Virus record (IMG/VR): IMGVR_UViG_3300021964_000142
Span: 1 to 44,331 of that record
Direction: 5' to 3' (one strand)
From: a virus
Length of the DNA: 44,331 nucleotides
Each line of letters opens with the position of its first letter. Position 1 is the first letter of the stretch. This document shows positions 26,193-34,275 of this stretch, piece after piece. The notes below the pieces were generated by a model. It had not been told where the DNA came from. It was given only the letters and a program-made list of their open reading frames with translations, and searched no databases. The translations under genes were made by a program, and so were the position numbers.

Positions 26193-26630
26193 ATGAAACG
26201 CACTTGGCAAAATCATGCGTTCTGGGAAAACTACCAAAAAGATAGAATAACCGGAATACTTATCATTGAAGATGGTAATAAAAAAACTAGGCAGCAATTA
26301 ACTGTTTATAAATTTAATCAAGATGGAACTGATAATCCAGATTTCCAAGAGATTATAGATCAAGTTGGAGTTGAAGCTCTAAATAGAAATACCGCTGAAA
26401 GAAATGACCGAAAAGCATCTGATGCTAAAGCTCGGCATATAAAAGAGCAACAGCAAAAGAAGCAAAGGGAATTAGCTCAGTTATTTGAAGCAAAATTGCA
26501 GGCATTTGAAATAGATGAAATTAAGAACTCTAGTAATCGTGAACTTAAATCGAAATTACGGAAATCAAAGAATATGGTTGAGCTGCAGATCTATGCGCAG
26601 CTCATCGTCAAAGAAGCCTTAGGACTATAA
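26193..26630 (+). CDS. Helical protein of unknown function after the repeat fibres
   Basis: 145 residues. The N-terminus (TWQNHAFWENYQKDRITGIL) leads into a beta-type segment (IIEDGNKKTRQQLTVYKF). The second half is highly charged and helical, with Lys/Glu/Gln-rich stretches suggesting a coiled coil (about 70-105). A GAGGT ribosome site lies 8 nt before the ATG. An AT-rich TATATAAC upstream is a poor late-box variant. Its place between fibre genes and modification enzymes would fit a fibre assembly factor, but I recognise no family, so the function is left open. The glycosyltransferase gene follows after 1 nt. Confidence 0.6.
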   Translation: MKRTWQNHAFWENYQKDRITGILIIEDGNKKTRQQLTVYKFNQDGTDNPDFQEIIDQVGVEALNRNTAERNDRKASDAKARHIKEQQQKKQRELAQLFEAKLQAFEIDEIKNSSNRELKSKLRKSKNMVELQIYAQLIVKEALGL

Positions 26631-26631
26631 C

Positions 26632-27378
26632 ATGGAAAATAATGGTTACCTAATAGTTGCTTCTCGCAAACCTGCATTCTATTCTATGGCAATTAATCTT
26701 GCCGAATCAATTAAAGATTATTATGAAGACGCTCAAATCTGTTTAGTCACCGAAGAACAATGGATAGACGTAAGAGCTAAAAATGTTGCTGATCACATCA
26801 TACATTGTGACGATCATTATCGCGCCAAGATCTGGGGTATGGCACAGACTCCATTTGATAAGACGTTCTATATTGATGCTGACTGTGAAGTAGTGCACGA
26901 AGATATCGCCACAGTCTTTGATCAGCTCGGTGACGACGATTTAATGTTTACCTATTTAGGAGAAGATCGTTATTACGTCTTTAAAGAAGTATTCTTTGGT
27001 CCAAAAGAAAATCAAAATAAATTAGAACTGTGTGGAGCTTGTTGTTTATATGACTGGAGAAAACCTATTGTAAGAGATTTCATTAATGATTGGTTTGACT
27101 TATTTCATAAACAATGGAATAATGCTTGGTGGCCAAAAGACGAAAAAGGAAATTGGGATGAAGTTAATTATCCTCGATCTCTTAGACAATGGGATCAGTT
27201 TACTTTATGGTGGTTAACTAAGAAAGAAGATAAATATAAAGATCTAAAAGTTGGAATATTTGAAGACGATGCAAGATGGAATTGGTATACTGGTTATGAT
27301 AAAACTAGAACTTTTACAAAGAACCCAGAAATAATTCATCACTATTCTTATATGGCACCAAAAGATAAAATATTATGA
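26632..27378 (+). CDS. Glycosyltransferase, GT-A fold with DxD motif
   Basis: 248 residues. The N-terminus is Rossmann-like (NGYLIVASRKPAFYSMAINLAESI, then YEDAQICLVTEEQ). It is followed by KIWGMAQTPFDKTFYIDADCEV, in which D82-A83-D84 forms the metal- and nucleotide-sugar-binding DxD of GT-A glycosyltransferases. Later LCGACCLYDWRKPIVRDFINDW and QWDQFTLWW resemble the acceptor-side helices of small GT8/GT-like proteins. No membrane segment or signal is seen, so it acts in the cytosol. It is coupled (ATGATG overlap) to the oxygenase-like gene. The acceptor is unknown: fibre protein, host glycan or DNA are all possible. Confidence 0.7.
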   Translation: MENNGYLIVASRKPAFYSMAINLAESIKDYYEDAQICLVTEEQWIDVRAKNVADHIIHCDDHYRAKIWGMAQTPFDKTFYIDADCEVVHEDIATVFDQLGDDDLMFTYLGEDRYYVFKEVFFGPKENQNKLELCGACCLYDWRKPIVRDFINDWFDLFHKQWNNAWWPKDEKGNWDEVNYPRSLRQWDQFTLWWLTKKEDKYKDLKVGIFEDDARWNWYTGYDKTRTFTKNPEIIHHYSYMAPKDKIL

Positions 27379-28037
27379 TGACGTCAATTGAAATAAAGAA
27401 TCGAGAACTCTTAGAAATATTAGGAGAAGCTCAGTGGTTTGTCGATAACCACGATAAAGTACAAAGTGCTATAAAATATGAAGGACGTAATGTAGATGCT
27501 ACTCCATATATAAATGAAGAATTTAAATGGAAAACTATCAATGAAGGCAAAGCACATGAAGGTTATCCTATTGCAGCTGCTGGCTTTAATGTTAAACCAG
27601 AACAAGTAAAGTATAGTAATTTTACTGAAGAAATACCTAATAGATATGAAAGCGTAAATACACAATTAATGTCGTTCTTTGGAACAAGGTGGAATGCTTT
27701 ATTTCATATTTATCCACCTAAAGGTTTCTTGGCTTGGCATAATAATGCTAATGCATCATCATACAATTTAATCTTTACATATAACCCTACTGGTGATGGA
27801 TATTTTGCATATCACGATTGGAAAACAAATAAAACAGTAAAGATGAAAGACAATAAAGGTTGGAGTTGTAAGTATGGATTCTTTGCTTCTTATAAAGAAC
27901 CAAAGGAAAGATTAGTTTATCATTGTGCTTATACTGATAGTTGGCGAATGACAATATCTTATATTTACAATGCTTATGATACTGAAATCGGAAAAGAATT
28001 TCAACAACAAGTTATTGAAGAAATAGAAACAGAATAA
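27375..28037 (+). CDS. 2-oxoglutarate/Fe(II)-oxygenase-like protein (aspartyl-hydroxylase-type)
   Basis: 220 residues. The C-terminal half has the double-stranded beta-helix landmarks. GFLAWHNNAN carries His122 (H-N-N, with Asn124 where H-x-D is usual), followed by LIFTYN and GDGYFAYHDW strands. Then come VYHCAY with distal His183 and SWRMTISYIYN with Arg191, the expected 2OG-binding Arg. Aspartyl/asparaginyl beta-hydroxylases use two His and no Asp, so the H-x-N form need not abolish activity. Such oxygenases are frequent in marine T4-like phages. It is coupled to the glycosyltransferase and followed by a terminator, so the two enzymes end this unit. The substrate is unknown. Confidence 0.65.
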   Translation: MMTSIEIKNRELLEILGEAQWFVDNHDKVQSAIKYEGRNVDATPYINEEFKWKTINEGKAHEGYPIAAAGFNVKPEQVKYSNFTEEIPNRYESVNTQLMSFFGTRWNALFHIYPPKGFLAWHNNANASSYNLIFTYNPTGDGYFAYHDWKTNKTVKMKDNKGWSCKYGFFASYKEPKERLVYHCAYTDSWRMTISYIYNAYDTEIGKEFQQQVIEEIETE

Positions 28038-28062
28038 CATAAATAATTAAAAAATTAGAAAT

Positions 28063-28090
28063 AAAAGGCAACTTTGTGTTGCCTTTTTTT
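28063..28090 (+). terminator. Intrinsic terminator after the oxygenase gene
   Basis: AAAAGGCAAC (28063-28072), TTTGT loop, GTTGCCTTTT (28078-28087), with the T run continuing to 28090: a 10-bp stem followed by seven T. It ends the upstream fibre and modification unit. The last T of the run is also the first base of the next TATAAATA box. Confidence 0.9.
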
Positions 28091-28097
28091 ATAAATA
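28090..28097 (+). promoter_or_regulatory. Late promoter box fused to the terminator
   Basis: A perfect TATAAATA that begins in the T run of the terminator, 33 nt before the ATG at 28131. An AGGAAGT ribosome site lies just before that start. Confidence 0.75.
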
Positions 28098-28130
28098 AAA
28101 CTATATTTAATTTATTCATCTTAGGAAGTA

Positions 28131-28484
28131 ATGGCACAGCAAGAAGATTTAGAGATTGACCAAGGTGCAGACGTTGCAATTGAGTTATATGTAGACAGTG
28201 CTGATGGCTCTGTTAAAAACTTAACAGATATGACACTAGCAGCAACAATGAAACTAAGCTATAACGCTGATAGCTCAAACACAGTATCTTTTGGAACTGC
28301 TATTACAAATGCAGCTGGAGGAGTTTGTTTATTAACATTAACTAATACTCAGACAAATGCGTTAAAGCCTAAGAAAAGGTACGTATACGACGTTGAACTA
28401 TCCTTTATAGACGATAGTGGAAACTCATTAGTAGAAAGATTATTAGAAGGAAGTATTTACGTAAATCCTTCAGTAACAACATAA
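28131..28484 (+). CDS. Small beta-sandwich protein, BppU-N-like
   Basis: 117 residues. The pattern DQGADVAIELYVDSADGSVKN with LTDMTLAATMKLSY, then AAGGVCLLTLTNTQTNALKP and KRYVYDVELSF, ending LLEGSIYVNPSVTT, follows the layout of N-terminal domains of phage baseplate upper proteins (BppU_N-like). In these a short Ig-like domain reads 'qGd...dG...dLtg', then 'l.l....t..l..g.y.ydv' and 'eG.i.v...vT'. It is followed after 10 nt by the 1370-residue fibre gene and shares its late promoter. A structural fibre-base or collar role is inferred. Confidence 0.6.
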   Translation: MAQQEDLEIDQGADVAIELYVDSADGSVKNLTDMTLAATMKLSYNADSSNTVSFGTAITNAAGGVCLLTLTNTQTNALKPKKRYVYDVELSFIDDSGNSLVERLLEGSIYVNPSVTT

Positions 28485-28494
28485 GGAAGATAAT

Positions 28495-31400
28495 ATGTCA
28501 AGTGTTAGTAAGATTATAGTCGGTACTCCAATACGAAGATTACTGGGATCTAACTCAGCGTTAGGTTCTTTGGCTAATGTTACTATCACAAGTGTACAAA
28601 ACGGACAAATAATTGTTTATAACTCTGCTACTAGCGAATGGGAAAACGCATCACTTGATTCAGGAGAAGGTCTTAATTTAAGTTGGGATTCTGCTGCAAA
28701 TAAATGGACTCTATCTGCAGAATTTGCAACAACATCTAATCCAGGTATTGCAAGTTTTAATACTTTAGATTTTAGCGTTACTGATTCGGCTGCTGTTTCT
28801 GTTAAATTTGACGCAGTACCAGAAAGTCTCATACCAGCTACTGACAGTGCGTATGACTTAGGTTCTGCTGCAAAGAAATGGAAAGACTTATATTTAAGTG
28901 GAAATACCATTTATATTGGTGGAGGAGTTGTATCATATGATTCTAGTGCAGGTGAACTCAAAGTTGCTGGAAATACTGTTCTTACAACTGGTTCTGATGG
29001 TGATTCAGCTATTAGAGCTTTGTTCTCAGCTGACGGAGTAGCTAACTATAATCCAATAAATGGATTAATTAGTGTTGACAGTGCACGAGTCAAAAATATT
29101 TTTAGTGTATCAGGAAGTGGTGGATTAACTTATGATTCAGCTTCTGGCCAATTCTCAGATTCAGACAGATCAGCTACTCAAATAAAAGGCTTAATATCTG
29201 CTGATGGTAAAATATTAGGTTATAACAGCTCGACTGGTGTTATTAGTGCTGATAGCTCAGACATAAGAAACATCTTTAGTGCATCTGGTAGCTTATCATA
29301 CGATAGTGCAACTGGACAATTTAGTTATACCGACTCAGATCGTTCAGCTTCTTCTATTAAAGGATTATTCAGTGCATCTGGTAGCTTATCATACGATTCA
29401 TCAACCGGACAATTCAGCTATACAGACTCAGATCGATCTGCAGCACAAATTAAAGGCTTATTGACTGCTGATGGTAAGATACTTGGATATAATAGTACAA
29501 CTGGTTTATTCAGTGTCGACAGTGCAGATATAAGAAATATCTTTAGTGTATCTGGAGACTTATCATACGATTCGTCTACTGGACAGTTTAGTTATACTGA
29601 TTCTGCTAGATCAGCTGCGCAGATTAAAGGTTTATTCTCTGCAGCTGGTGACTTAAGTTATAATAGTTCTACTGGTGAATTTAGTTATACAGATTCAGAT
29701 AGAACAGCTAACATTATAAAAGGAATGTTCTCTGCTACTGGCGGAGGATTATCATATGATAGTTCTACTGGTCAATTTACAGACTCAGATAGATCGCGAT
29801 CACAATTATTAGGATTATTCTCAGCTTCTGGAAGCTTATCATATGATAATTCTACTGGTATTTTCAGTTATACTGATTCAGATCGAAGTGCACAGCAAAT
29901 TAAAAATTTATTTACTACATCTGGTGATACTACAGTATTAAGTTATAATAGTACAACTGGTGCATTTAGCACATCTTTGGTTGATTCAGATCTTGCTAAA
30001 ACAAATGCAAATGACGTATATCATGAAGGAATAACAATACCTGATACTAAATTAATTAACTTTGCAGATTCTACTGGATCTGTAGTAGCTAGCTTAGGAC
30101 ACTCTTCAGACGTTGTTAACTTAAATCATGATGGCAGAATAACAATTACTAGCTCTGCTAATGAAGTTAGATTGTTTGCATACGATTCTGTAAGAGTTAG
30201 AGCAACAAATATTGGTGCTTCAATTAATGGCAGAATGACAGCAGACAGTGCATTTGTTGACGGAGTTAAATTATCAACTACTGTAGGTCATCCTGCTTAC
30301 TCAGAAGGTTTAGTTTGGTACGATAATATCCACAAAACACTTAACTATTATGGTGATGACAGCGATGTTGTTTTTGAGATAGGCATCGAAGAACATCAAA
30401 GAGTTTATAACAATACTGGTGCAGATATTGCAGCAGGTAAACCTCTATACTTTAGTGGTAATTATAATCCAGGTGGTGGTATTGTACCCGTACCTACTGT
30501 TGGATTAGCAGATGCAACAGATGTAAATGCTTATAACGCACAAGGTCTATCTGCAAGTATAATTGCAGACGGTACTTATGGTTATATGATAAGATCAGGT
30601 CTTGTAGAAGGGTTTGATACCTCAGGATTAACTGCAGGACAAAACGTATTTGTTGGATTAGCTCCAGGGCTATTACAAAATGCTTCACCTACCTATCCAA
30701 ACTATCCAATGTGTATTGGTTGGGTTGTTAAATCAGATGCATCAAATGGTGTTATCTCAATTAACCAACAAAACCACTCTGTTAATAGCTTCCGTGTAAG
30801 AACAGATGCTCATATCGGTAATAACTTAAGGATCGATGGTAACTTAACAGTTGTAGGAACACAAACAATTACATCAACCCAAAATATCAATATCGGTGGT
30901 TCGATACAGTACTTAAATGCTGGTAATACAATCGGAGAAGCTGGCACCACATTTGTTGGTACAGGTCTAGACGATGCATTCTTTGCAGGCCACTATTCTG
31001 GTGACTCAGCAACTAAATCATTCTATGTAAAGATTGATGCAACAGGAACACCAGATACATTTGAATGGGGCTTTGATTCAGCAGTAGGAGCAGTTGCTAC
31101 AGGTGTTGCAATTGATGGTACTGCACAAATGCTTGACAGTGCATATAATATCAGTATTGACTTTGGTGCAACTACTGGTCACACATTAAATGATAAATGG
31201 ACAGGTACAGCTACTGCGACTAATGTTGATACAGGTCTATTCTCAAATAGAAATGCTGGAGGTAACTATACACACGTTGGTATGTACTTCGATGTATCTA
31301 CAAATAAATGGACATTCTTAAATGCTTATGATTCAGAACCAGGTGTTATTATCAATCCTGCAAATGGAACATACGGTGCTATTAAAGCTGCAACCTATGA

Positions 31401-32607
31401 AGGTAATCTAACAGGTAATGTTACAGGTCAAGTATCTGATATTTCAAACCACACAACTACAAACTTAGCAGAAGGTAGTAATCTTTATTATACTGATGCA
31501 AGAGCAAGAAATGCTCTAAAAGTTGGTGGTACTTCACTTTCGTACGATAGTTCAACAGGTGAATTATCATATTCTGACTCAGATAGAAGTAGAGCTCAGG
31601 TATTAGGATTATTCAGTGCATCTGGCTCATTGAGTTATAACAACTCAACTGGTAACTTTAGCTATACAGATTCTGATAGATCAAGAGCTCAGATACTTGG
31701 ATTATTTAGTGCAGGCGGAAACTTATCTTATAACTCTACAACTGGACAATTCAGTTATACTGACTCAGATATATCTGGTCAAGTTAGGGGAATGTTCTCA
31801 GTTGGTGGAGATTTAGCTTATGACTCAGCTACTGGACAATTCAGTTATACTGACTCAGACAGATCTGCTTCACAAATCAAGGGTTTATTTACTGCTTCTA
31901 GCGGATTAAAAGTCACAAGTGGTTTATTTGAATTAGATTCTAATGCATTCACACCATCAGTAAGAGCACAAATATCTGGTGATAAAGGGTTAACATATAA
32001 CTCAAGCACAGGCGTAATGGATGTTGATTCTGCTAACATTAAAGGAATGTTTAGTGTTACAGATAACGGAGGCGATGGTTCTTTAAGTTATAGTAATGGA
32101 GTAATTACTTATACTGGTCCAAGTGCATCTGAAGTTAGAGCACACTTAACAGCATCAGGTGGATTAAAAGTCACAAGTGGTCTATTTGAATTAGACTCTA
32201 ATGCGTTTACACCATCAGTTAGAGCCCAATTAACTGGTAATAAAGGATTAGCTTATAACTCATCTACTGGTGAATTTAATCTTGACTCTGCAAATGTTAG
32301 AGGAATATTTAGTGGTGCTGGAGACATAACCTATAATAGTGGTACAGGTGAATTTAGTTATACAGACTCAGATCGATCTGCAGCACAAATTAAAGGATTG
32401 TTTACTGCTGATGGTAAAATATTAGGTTACAATAATACAACTGGATTATTTACCGTTGATAGTGCTGACATAAGTAATATTATCACCGCAGATGTTGATA
32501 AAACATTTGTTGATGCTCTTAATGTAGATGCTGATACACTTGATGGTCAACAAGGTACATATTATCGAATTAACGTTTATAACGCAGCGGGTACTTTATT
32601 GAACTAA
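28495..32607 (+). CDS. Long tail-fibre-like protein with about 31-residue repeats
   Basis: 1370 residues. The head contains WENASLDSGEGLNLSWDSA and an ATDSAYDLGSAAKKWKDLYL module. Residues about 200-495 and 1010-1335 hold tandem repeats of about 31 residues built on GLFSASGSLSYDSSTGQFSY and TDSDRSAAQIK. Variants are TADGKILGYNSTTGLF and DSADIRNIF. The centre (about 630-790) is a non-repetitive fibre module (EHQRVYNNTGADIAAGKPLY; GLVEGFDTSGL; GWVVKSDASNGVISIN), followed by an HIGNNLRIDGNLTVVGT module. NLAEGSNLYYTDARARNAL at about 990-1008 is a common fibre motif. The end, VYNAAGTLLN, matches the 435-residue fibre protein. Probably a long fibre; trimerisation and receptor roles are inferred. 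Confidence 0.82.
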   Translation: MSSVSKIIVGTPIRRLLGSNSALGSLANVTITSVQNGQIIVYNSATSEWENASLDSGEGLNLSWDSAANKWTLSAEFATTSNPGIASFNTLDFSVTDSAAVSVKFDAVPESLIPATDSAYDLGSAAKKWKDLYLSGNTIYIGGGVVSYDSSAGELKVAGNTVLTTGSDGDSAIRALFSADGVANYNPINGLISVDSARVKNIFSVSGSGGLTYDSASGQFSDSDRSATQIKGLISADGKILGYNSSTGVISADSSDIRNIFSASGSLSYDSATGQFSYTDSDRSASSIKGLFSASGSLSYDSSTGQFSYTDSDRSAAQIKGLLTADGKILGYNSTTGLFSVDSADIRNIFSVSGDLSYDSSTGQFSYTDSARSAAQIKGLFSAAGDLSYNSSTGEFSYTDSDRTANIIKGMFSATGGGLSYDSSTGQFTDSDRSRSQLLGLFSASGSLSYDNSTGIFSYTDSDRSAQQIKNLFTTSGDTTVLSYNSTTGAFSTSLVDSDLAKTNANDVYHEGITIPDTKLINFADSTGSVVASLGHSSDVVNLNHDGRITITSSANEVRLFAYDSVRVRATNIGASINGRMTADSAFVDGVKLSTTVGHPAYSEGLVWYDNIHKTLNYYGDDSDVVFEIGIEEHQRVYNNTGADIAAGKPLYFSGNYNPGGGIVPVPTVGLADATDVNAYNAQGLSASIIADGTYGYMIRSGLVEGFDTSGLTAGQNVFVGLAPGLLQNASPTYPNYPMCIGWVVKSDASNGVISINQQNHSVNSFRVRTDAHIGNNLRIDGNLTVVGTQTITSTQNINIGGSIQYLNAGNTIGEAGTTFVGTGLDDAFFAGHYSGDSATKSFYVKIDATGTPDTFEWGFDSAVGAVATGVAIDGTAQMLDSAYNISIDFGATTGHTLNDKWTGTATATNVDTGLFSNRNAGGNYTHVGMYFDVSTNKWTFLNAYDSEPGVIINPANGTYGAIKAATYEGNLTGNVTGQVSDISNHTTTNLAEGSNLYYTDARARNALKVGGTSLSYDSSTGELSYSDSDRSRAQVLGLFSASGSLSYNNSTGNFSYTDSDRSRAQILGLFSAGGNLSYNSTTGQFSYTDSDISGQVRGMFSVGGDLAYDSATGQFSYTDSDRSASQIKGLFTASSGLKVTSGLFELDSNAFTPSVRAQISGDKGLTYNSSTGVMDVDSANIKGMFSVTDNGGDGSLSYSNGVITYTGPSASEVRAHLTASGGLKVTSGLFELDSNAFTPSVRAQLTGNKGLAYNSSTGEFNLDSANVRGIFSGAGDITYNSGTGEFSYTDSDRSAAQIKGLFTADGKILGYNNTTGLFTVDSADISNIITADVDKTFVDALNVDADTLDGQQGTYYRINVYNAAGTLLN
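29092..29982 (+). repeat. 93-bp coding repeats, first block of the long fibre gene
   Basis: About nine units of about 93 bp (31 residues), some shorter. Consecutive units near 29281 and 29374 start with more than 20 identical nucleotides exactly 93 nt apart. Confidence 0.85.
31528..32496 (+). repeat. 93-bp coding repeats, second block of the long fibre gene
   Basis: The same repeat family returns after the central module. A 38-nt stretch at 32359-32396 is identical to 29419-29456 in the first block, about 2.9 kb away in direct orientation. A second internal pair lies at about 31904 and 32161 (GLKVTSGLFELDSNAFTPSV). Confidence 0.85.
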
Positions 32608-32623
32608 TATATAATATTACATT

Positions 32624-33631
32624 ATGCTTCCATTTGAAAAAGGTCAAGAATATATAGATTTCATAAAAGATTATGACGTTCAGCATCATGAACAGTTAAT
32701 TAATCCTATTAGAAAAATTGAAGAAGAAATATACGATTTCTTTGGTATTTTTATTGTCGATAGAACTAAAGTATTTAAACAAGGTGCTGAATATAAAATA
32801 GTTGAAGAAATACCTGAAGGCCAAGTTGCAAAAACGTTTAGTCAATTAGTTGACGAAAGAGCAGAGCAACTTAAAGAAAAATATAAAGATAGACCTATGG
32901 TACTTATGTGGTCAGGTGGTTTAGATAGTACTACTGCTTTTTATGCACTTGTTAAAGCTGACTGTAAGTTAATTATGCATATAAACCATCACGCAATTGC
33001 TGAGCATCCATTATTAGCTGCAGAAATATTAAGTGGAAAATTTAAAAGAAACGTAGTACACAAATATGTTCATACTGGAGCTCTTGGTTCTCGTAAAATG
33101 GGGATCCCAGATTGGACGCATCCATGTGAATTTAACTATAGAGAATGGTTAAACTCTCAAGATAAGCCTATCGTAATTACAGGAGAGATTGGAGACCAAT
33201 TGTTTGGAAGTGCTATATCATATGTTCATTCGTTTAAAACGCGACAAGACTTTTATAGAAAAAGAGTTCCTGAGAATATTGCTAATGAGCTAGAACCAAC
33301 AATTAAAAACTTCCTAAATAAACCTGAGCACCGAATAAGTTTTGGTGAATGGACATGGGCAGTTAATTTTACATGTAAATACCAAAATGTATTATTAAGA
33401 ATGGGTTCACTTTGGAGACTATCTCCATTATTTGGTAATTGTGATCACTTCTTTAACACAAAAGAATTTCAATTGTGGTCTATGCAAAATTTTGAAAAAA
33501 ATGCAAGCTATCAGTCTCAGTATGTATATAAACAGCCAATGCGAGAATATATAATGGGTAAAGGCGGAGATCAAACATGGGCCATGAATAAAAGAAAAAT
33601 TGGCTCGTTATGCCAGGTAAAATACATATGA
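32624..33631 (+). CDS. Asparagine-synthetase-like PP-loop ATPase (no glutaminase domain)
   Basis: 335 residues. The ATP-pyrophosphatase P-loop S-G-G-L-D-S-T lies at 97-103 (PMVLMWSGGLDSTTAFYAL). VITGEIGDQLFGSAIS at about 184-199 matches the TGEGGDELFGG motif of AsnB-type synthetase domains. There is no N-terminal Cys-2 glutaminase domain; the first 90 residues are a different charged region. Such stand-alone domains adenylate a carboxylate or amide and use free ammonia or another nucleophile, as in sugar- or peptide-modifying amidotransferases. The upstream gap holds only an imperfect TATATAAT 8 nt before the ATG. The cupin gene overlaps its end. Substrate unknown. Confidence 0.72.
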   Translation: MLPFEKGQEYIDFIKDYDVQHHEQLINPIRKIEEEIYDFFGIFIVDRTKVFKQGAEYKIVEEIPEGQVAKTFSQLVDERAEQLKEKYKDRPMVLMWSGGLDSTTAFYALVKADCKLIMHINHHAIAEHPLLAAEILSGKFKRNVVHKYVHTGALGSRKMGIPDWTHPCEFNYREWLNSQDKPIVITGEIGDQLFGSAISYVHSFKTRQDFYRKRVPENIANELEPTIKNFLNKPEHRISFGEWTWAVNFTCKYQNVLLRMGSLWRLSPLFGNCDHFFNTKEFQLWSMQNFEKNASYQSQYVYKQPMREYIMGKGGDQTWAMNKRKIGSLCQVKYI

Positions 33632-34233
33632 ACATAGTAAAATATTCAAAAGATGAAATGACAACTGTTGTAAGTGATACAAATGATTTGTATTCTTATA
33701 AAGTATTCATTGGTAAACATACAGTACCTGTTGGTTCAGATGAATCATTATGGTATGTTGAAGGTGATACAGTAAAAACTGCAGTTAATAAAAATATCAC
33801 AATAGATCAATGTGGAGTTATTATAAAAGGTTATACTCCATTTGATAGAAGTTGTCAAATAAATCACTGGGCAACTTTACCCTATATTGATGGATGTGCT
33901 ACAACTCAGTTATTACCACCTATAAGAGTTGGTGATCCTACATTTCAAATGTTACACATGCCACCTCACTCATCAGAGCAAGCTCACCATATACACTCAA
34001 CGGCTAGAATAGTTTATGTGTATCAAGGTTATGGTGAATGTATCTATGGAACAAAAGTAAAGAATCATAGCATGCCTTTAGAAGAAGGTGATACACTTAT
34101 ATTAGATAAAATGGTACCTCATCACTTTATTACACATGAAAAGTCATTAGTTGTTTTACCACTTCATGTTTGGTCATCACCAGGTAAAGATGAATTTAAT
34201 CACCCAATGTTCAATGGAACGCACGAAGTTTAA
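33628..34233 (+). CDS. Cupin-domain protein
   Basis: 201 residues from the ATG at 33628. An in-frame ATG at 33610 also exists, but 33628 gives the ATGA overlap with the preceding stop used throughout this genome and has an AGG-like site upstream. The C-terminal half is a cupin barrel: MPPHSSEQAHHIHSTARIVYV supplies the clustered His residues of motif 1 and YQGYGECIYG follows. PLEEGDTLILDKMVPHHFITH gives motif 2 with its His. Cupins of this size act as metal-dependent isomerases, oxygenases or sugar-binding proteins. Paired with the PP-loop gene it may form a small modification pathway; the reaction cannot be told from sequence. Confidence 0.7.
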   Translation: MNIVKYSKDEMTTVVSDTNDLYSYKVFIGKHTVPVGSDESLWYVEGDTVKTAVNKNITIDQCGVIIKGYTPFDRSCQINHWATLPYIDGCATTQLLPPIRVGDPTFQMLHMPPHSSEQAHHIHSTARIVYVYQGYGECIYGTKVKNHSMPLEEGDTLILDKMVPHHFITHEKSLVVLPLHVWSSPGKDEFNHPMFNGTHEV

Positions 34234-34244
34234 TCCATTTTTGT

Positions 34245-34252
34245 TATAAATA
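34245..34252 (+). promoter_or_regulatory. Late promoter box for the neck-terminase operon
   Basis: A perfect TATAAATA in the 42-nt gap before gene 13, 23 nt from the ATG, with a TGAGGA ribosome site between them. It would drive 13-14-15-16-17. Confidence 0.75.
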
Positions 34253-34275
34253 AAGATATAACATGAGGACTAAAC

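Noticed and set aside
33610-33627. Upstream ATG for the cupin gene
   Set aside because: The ATG at 33628 forms the ATGA overlap with the preceding stop, as is usual in this genome, and has the better-placed AGG; the earlier ATG has no ribosome site.
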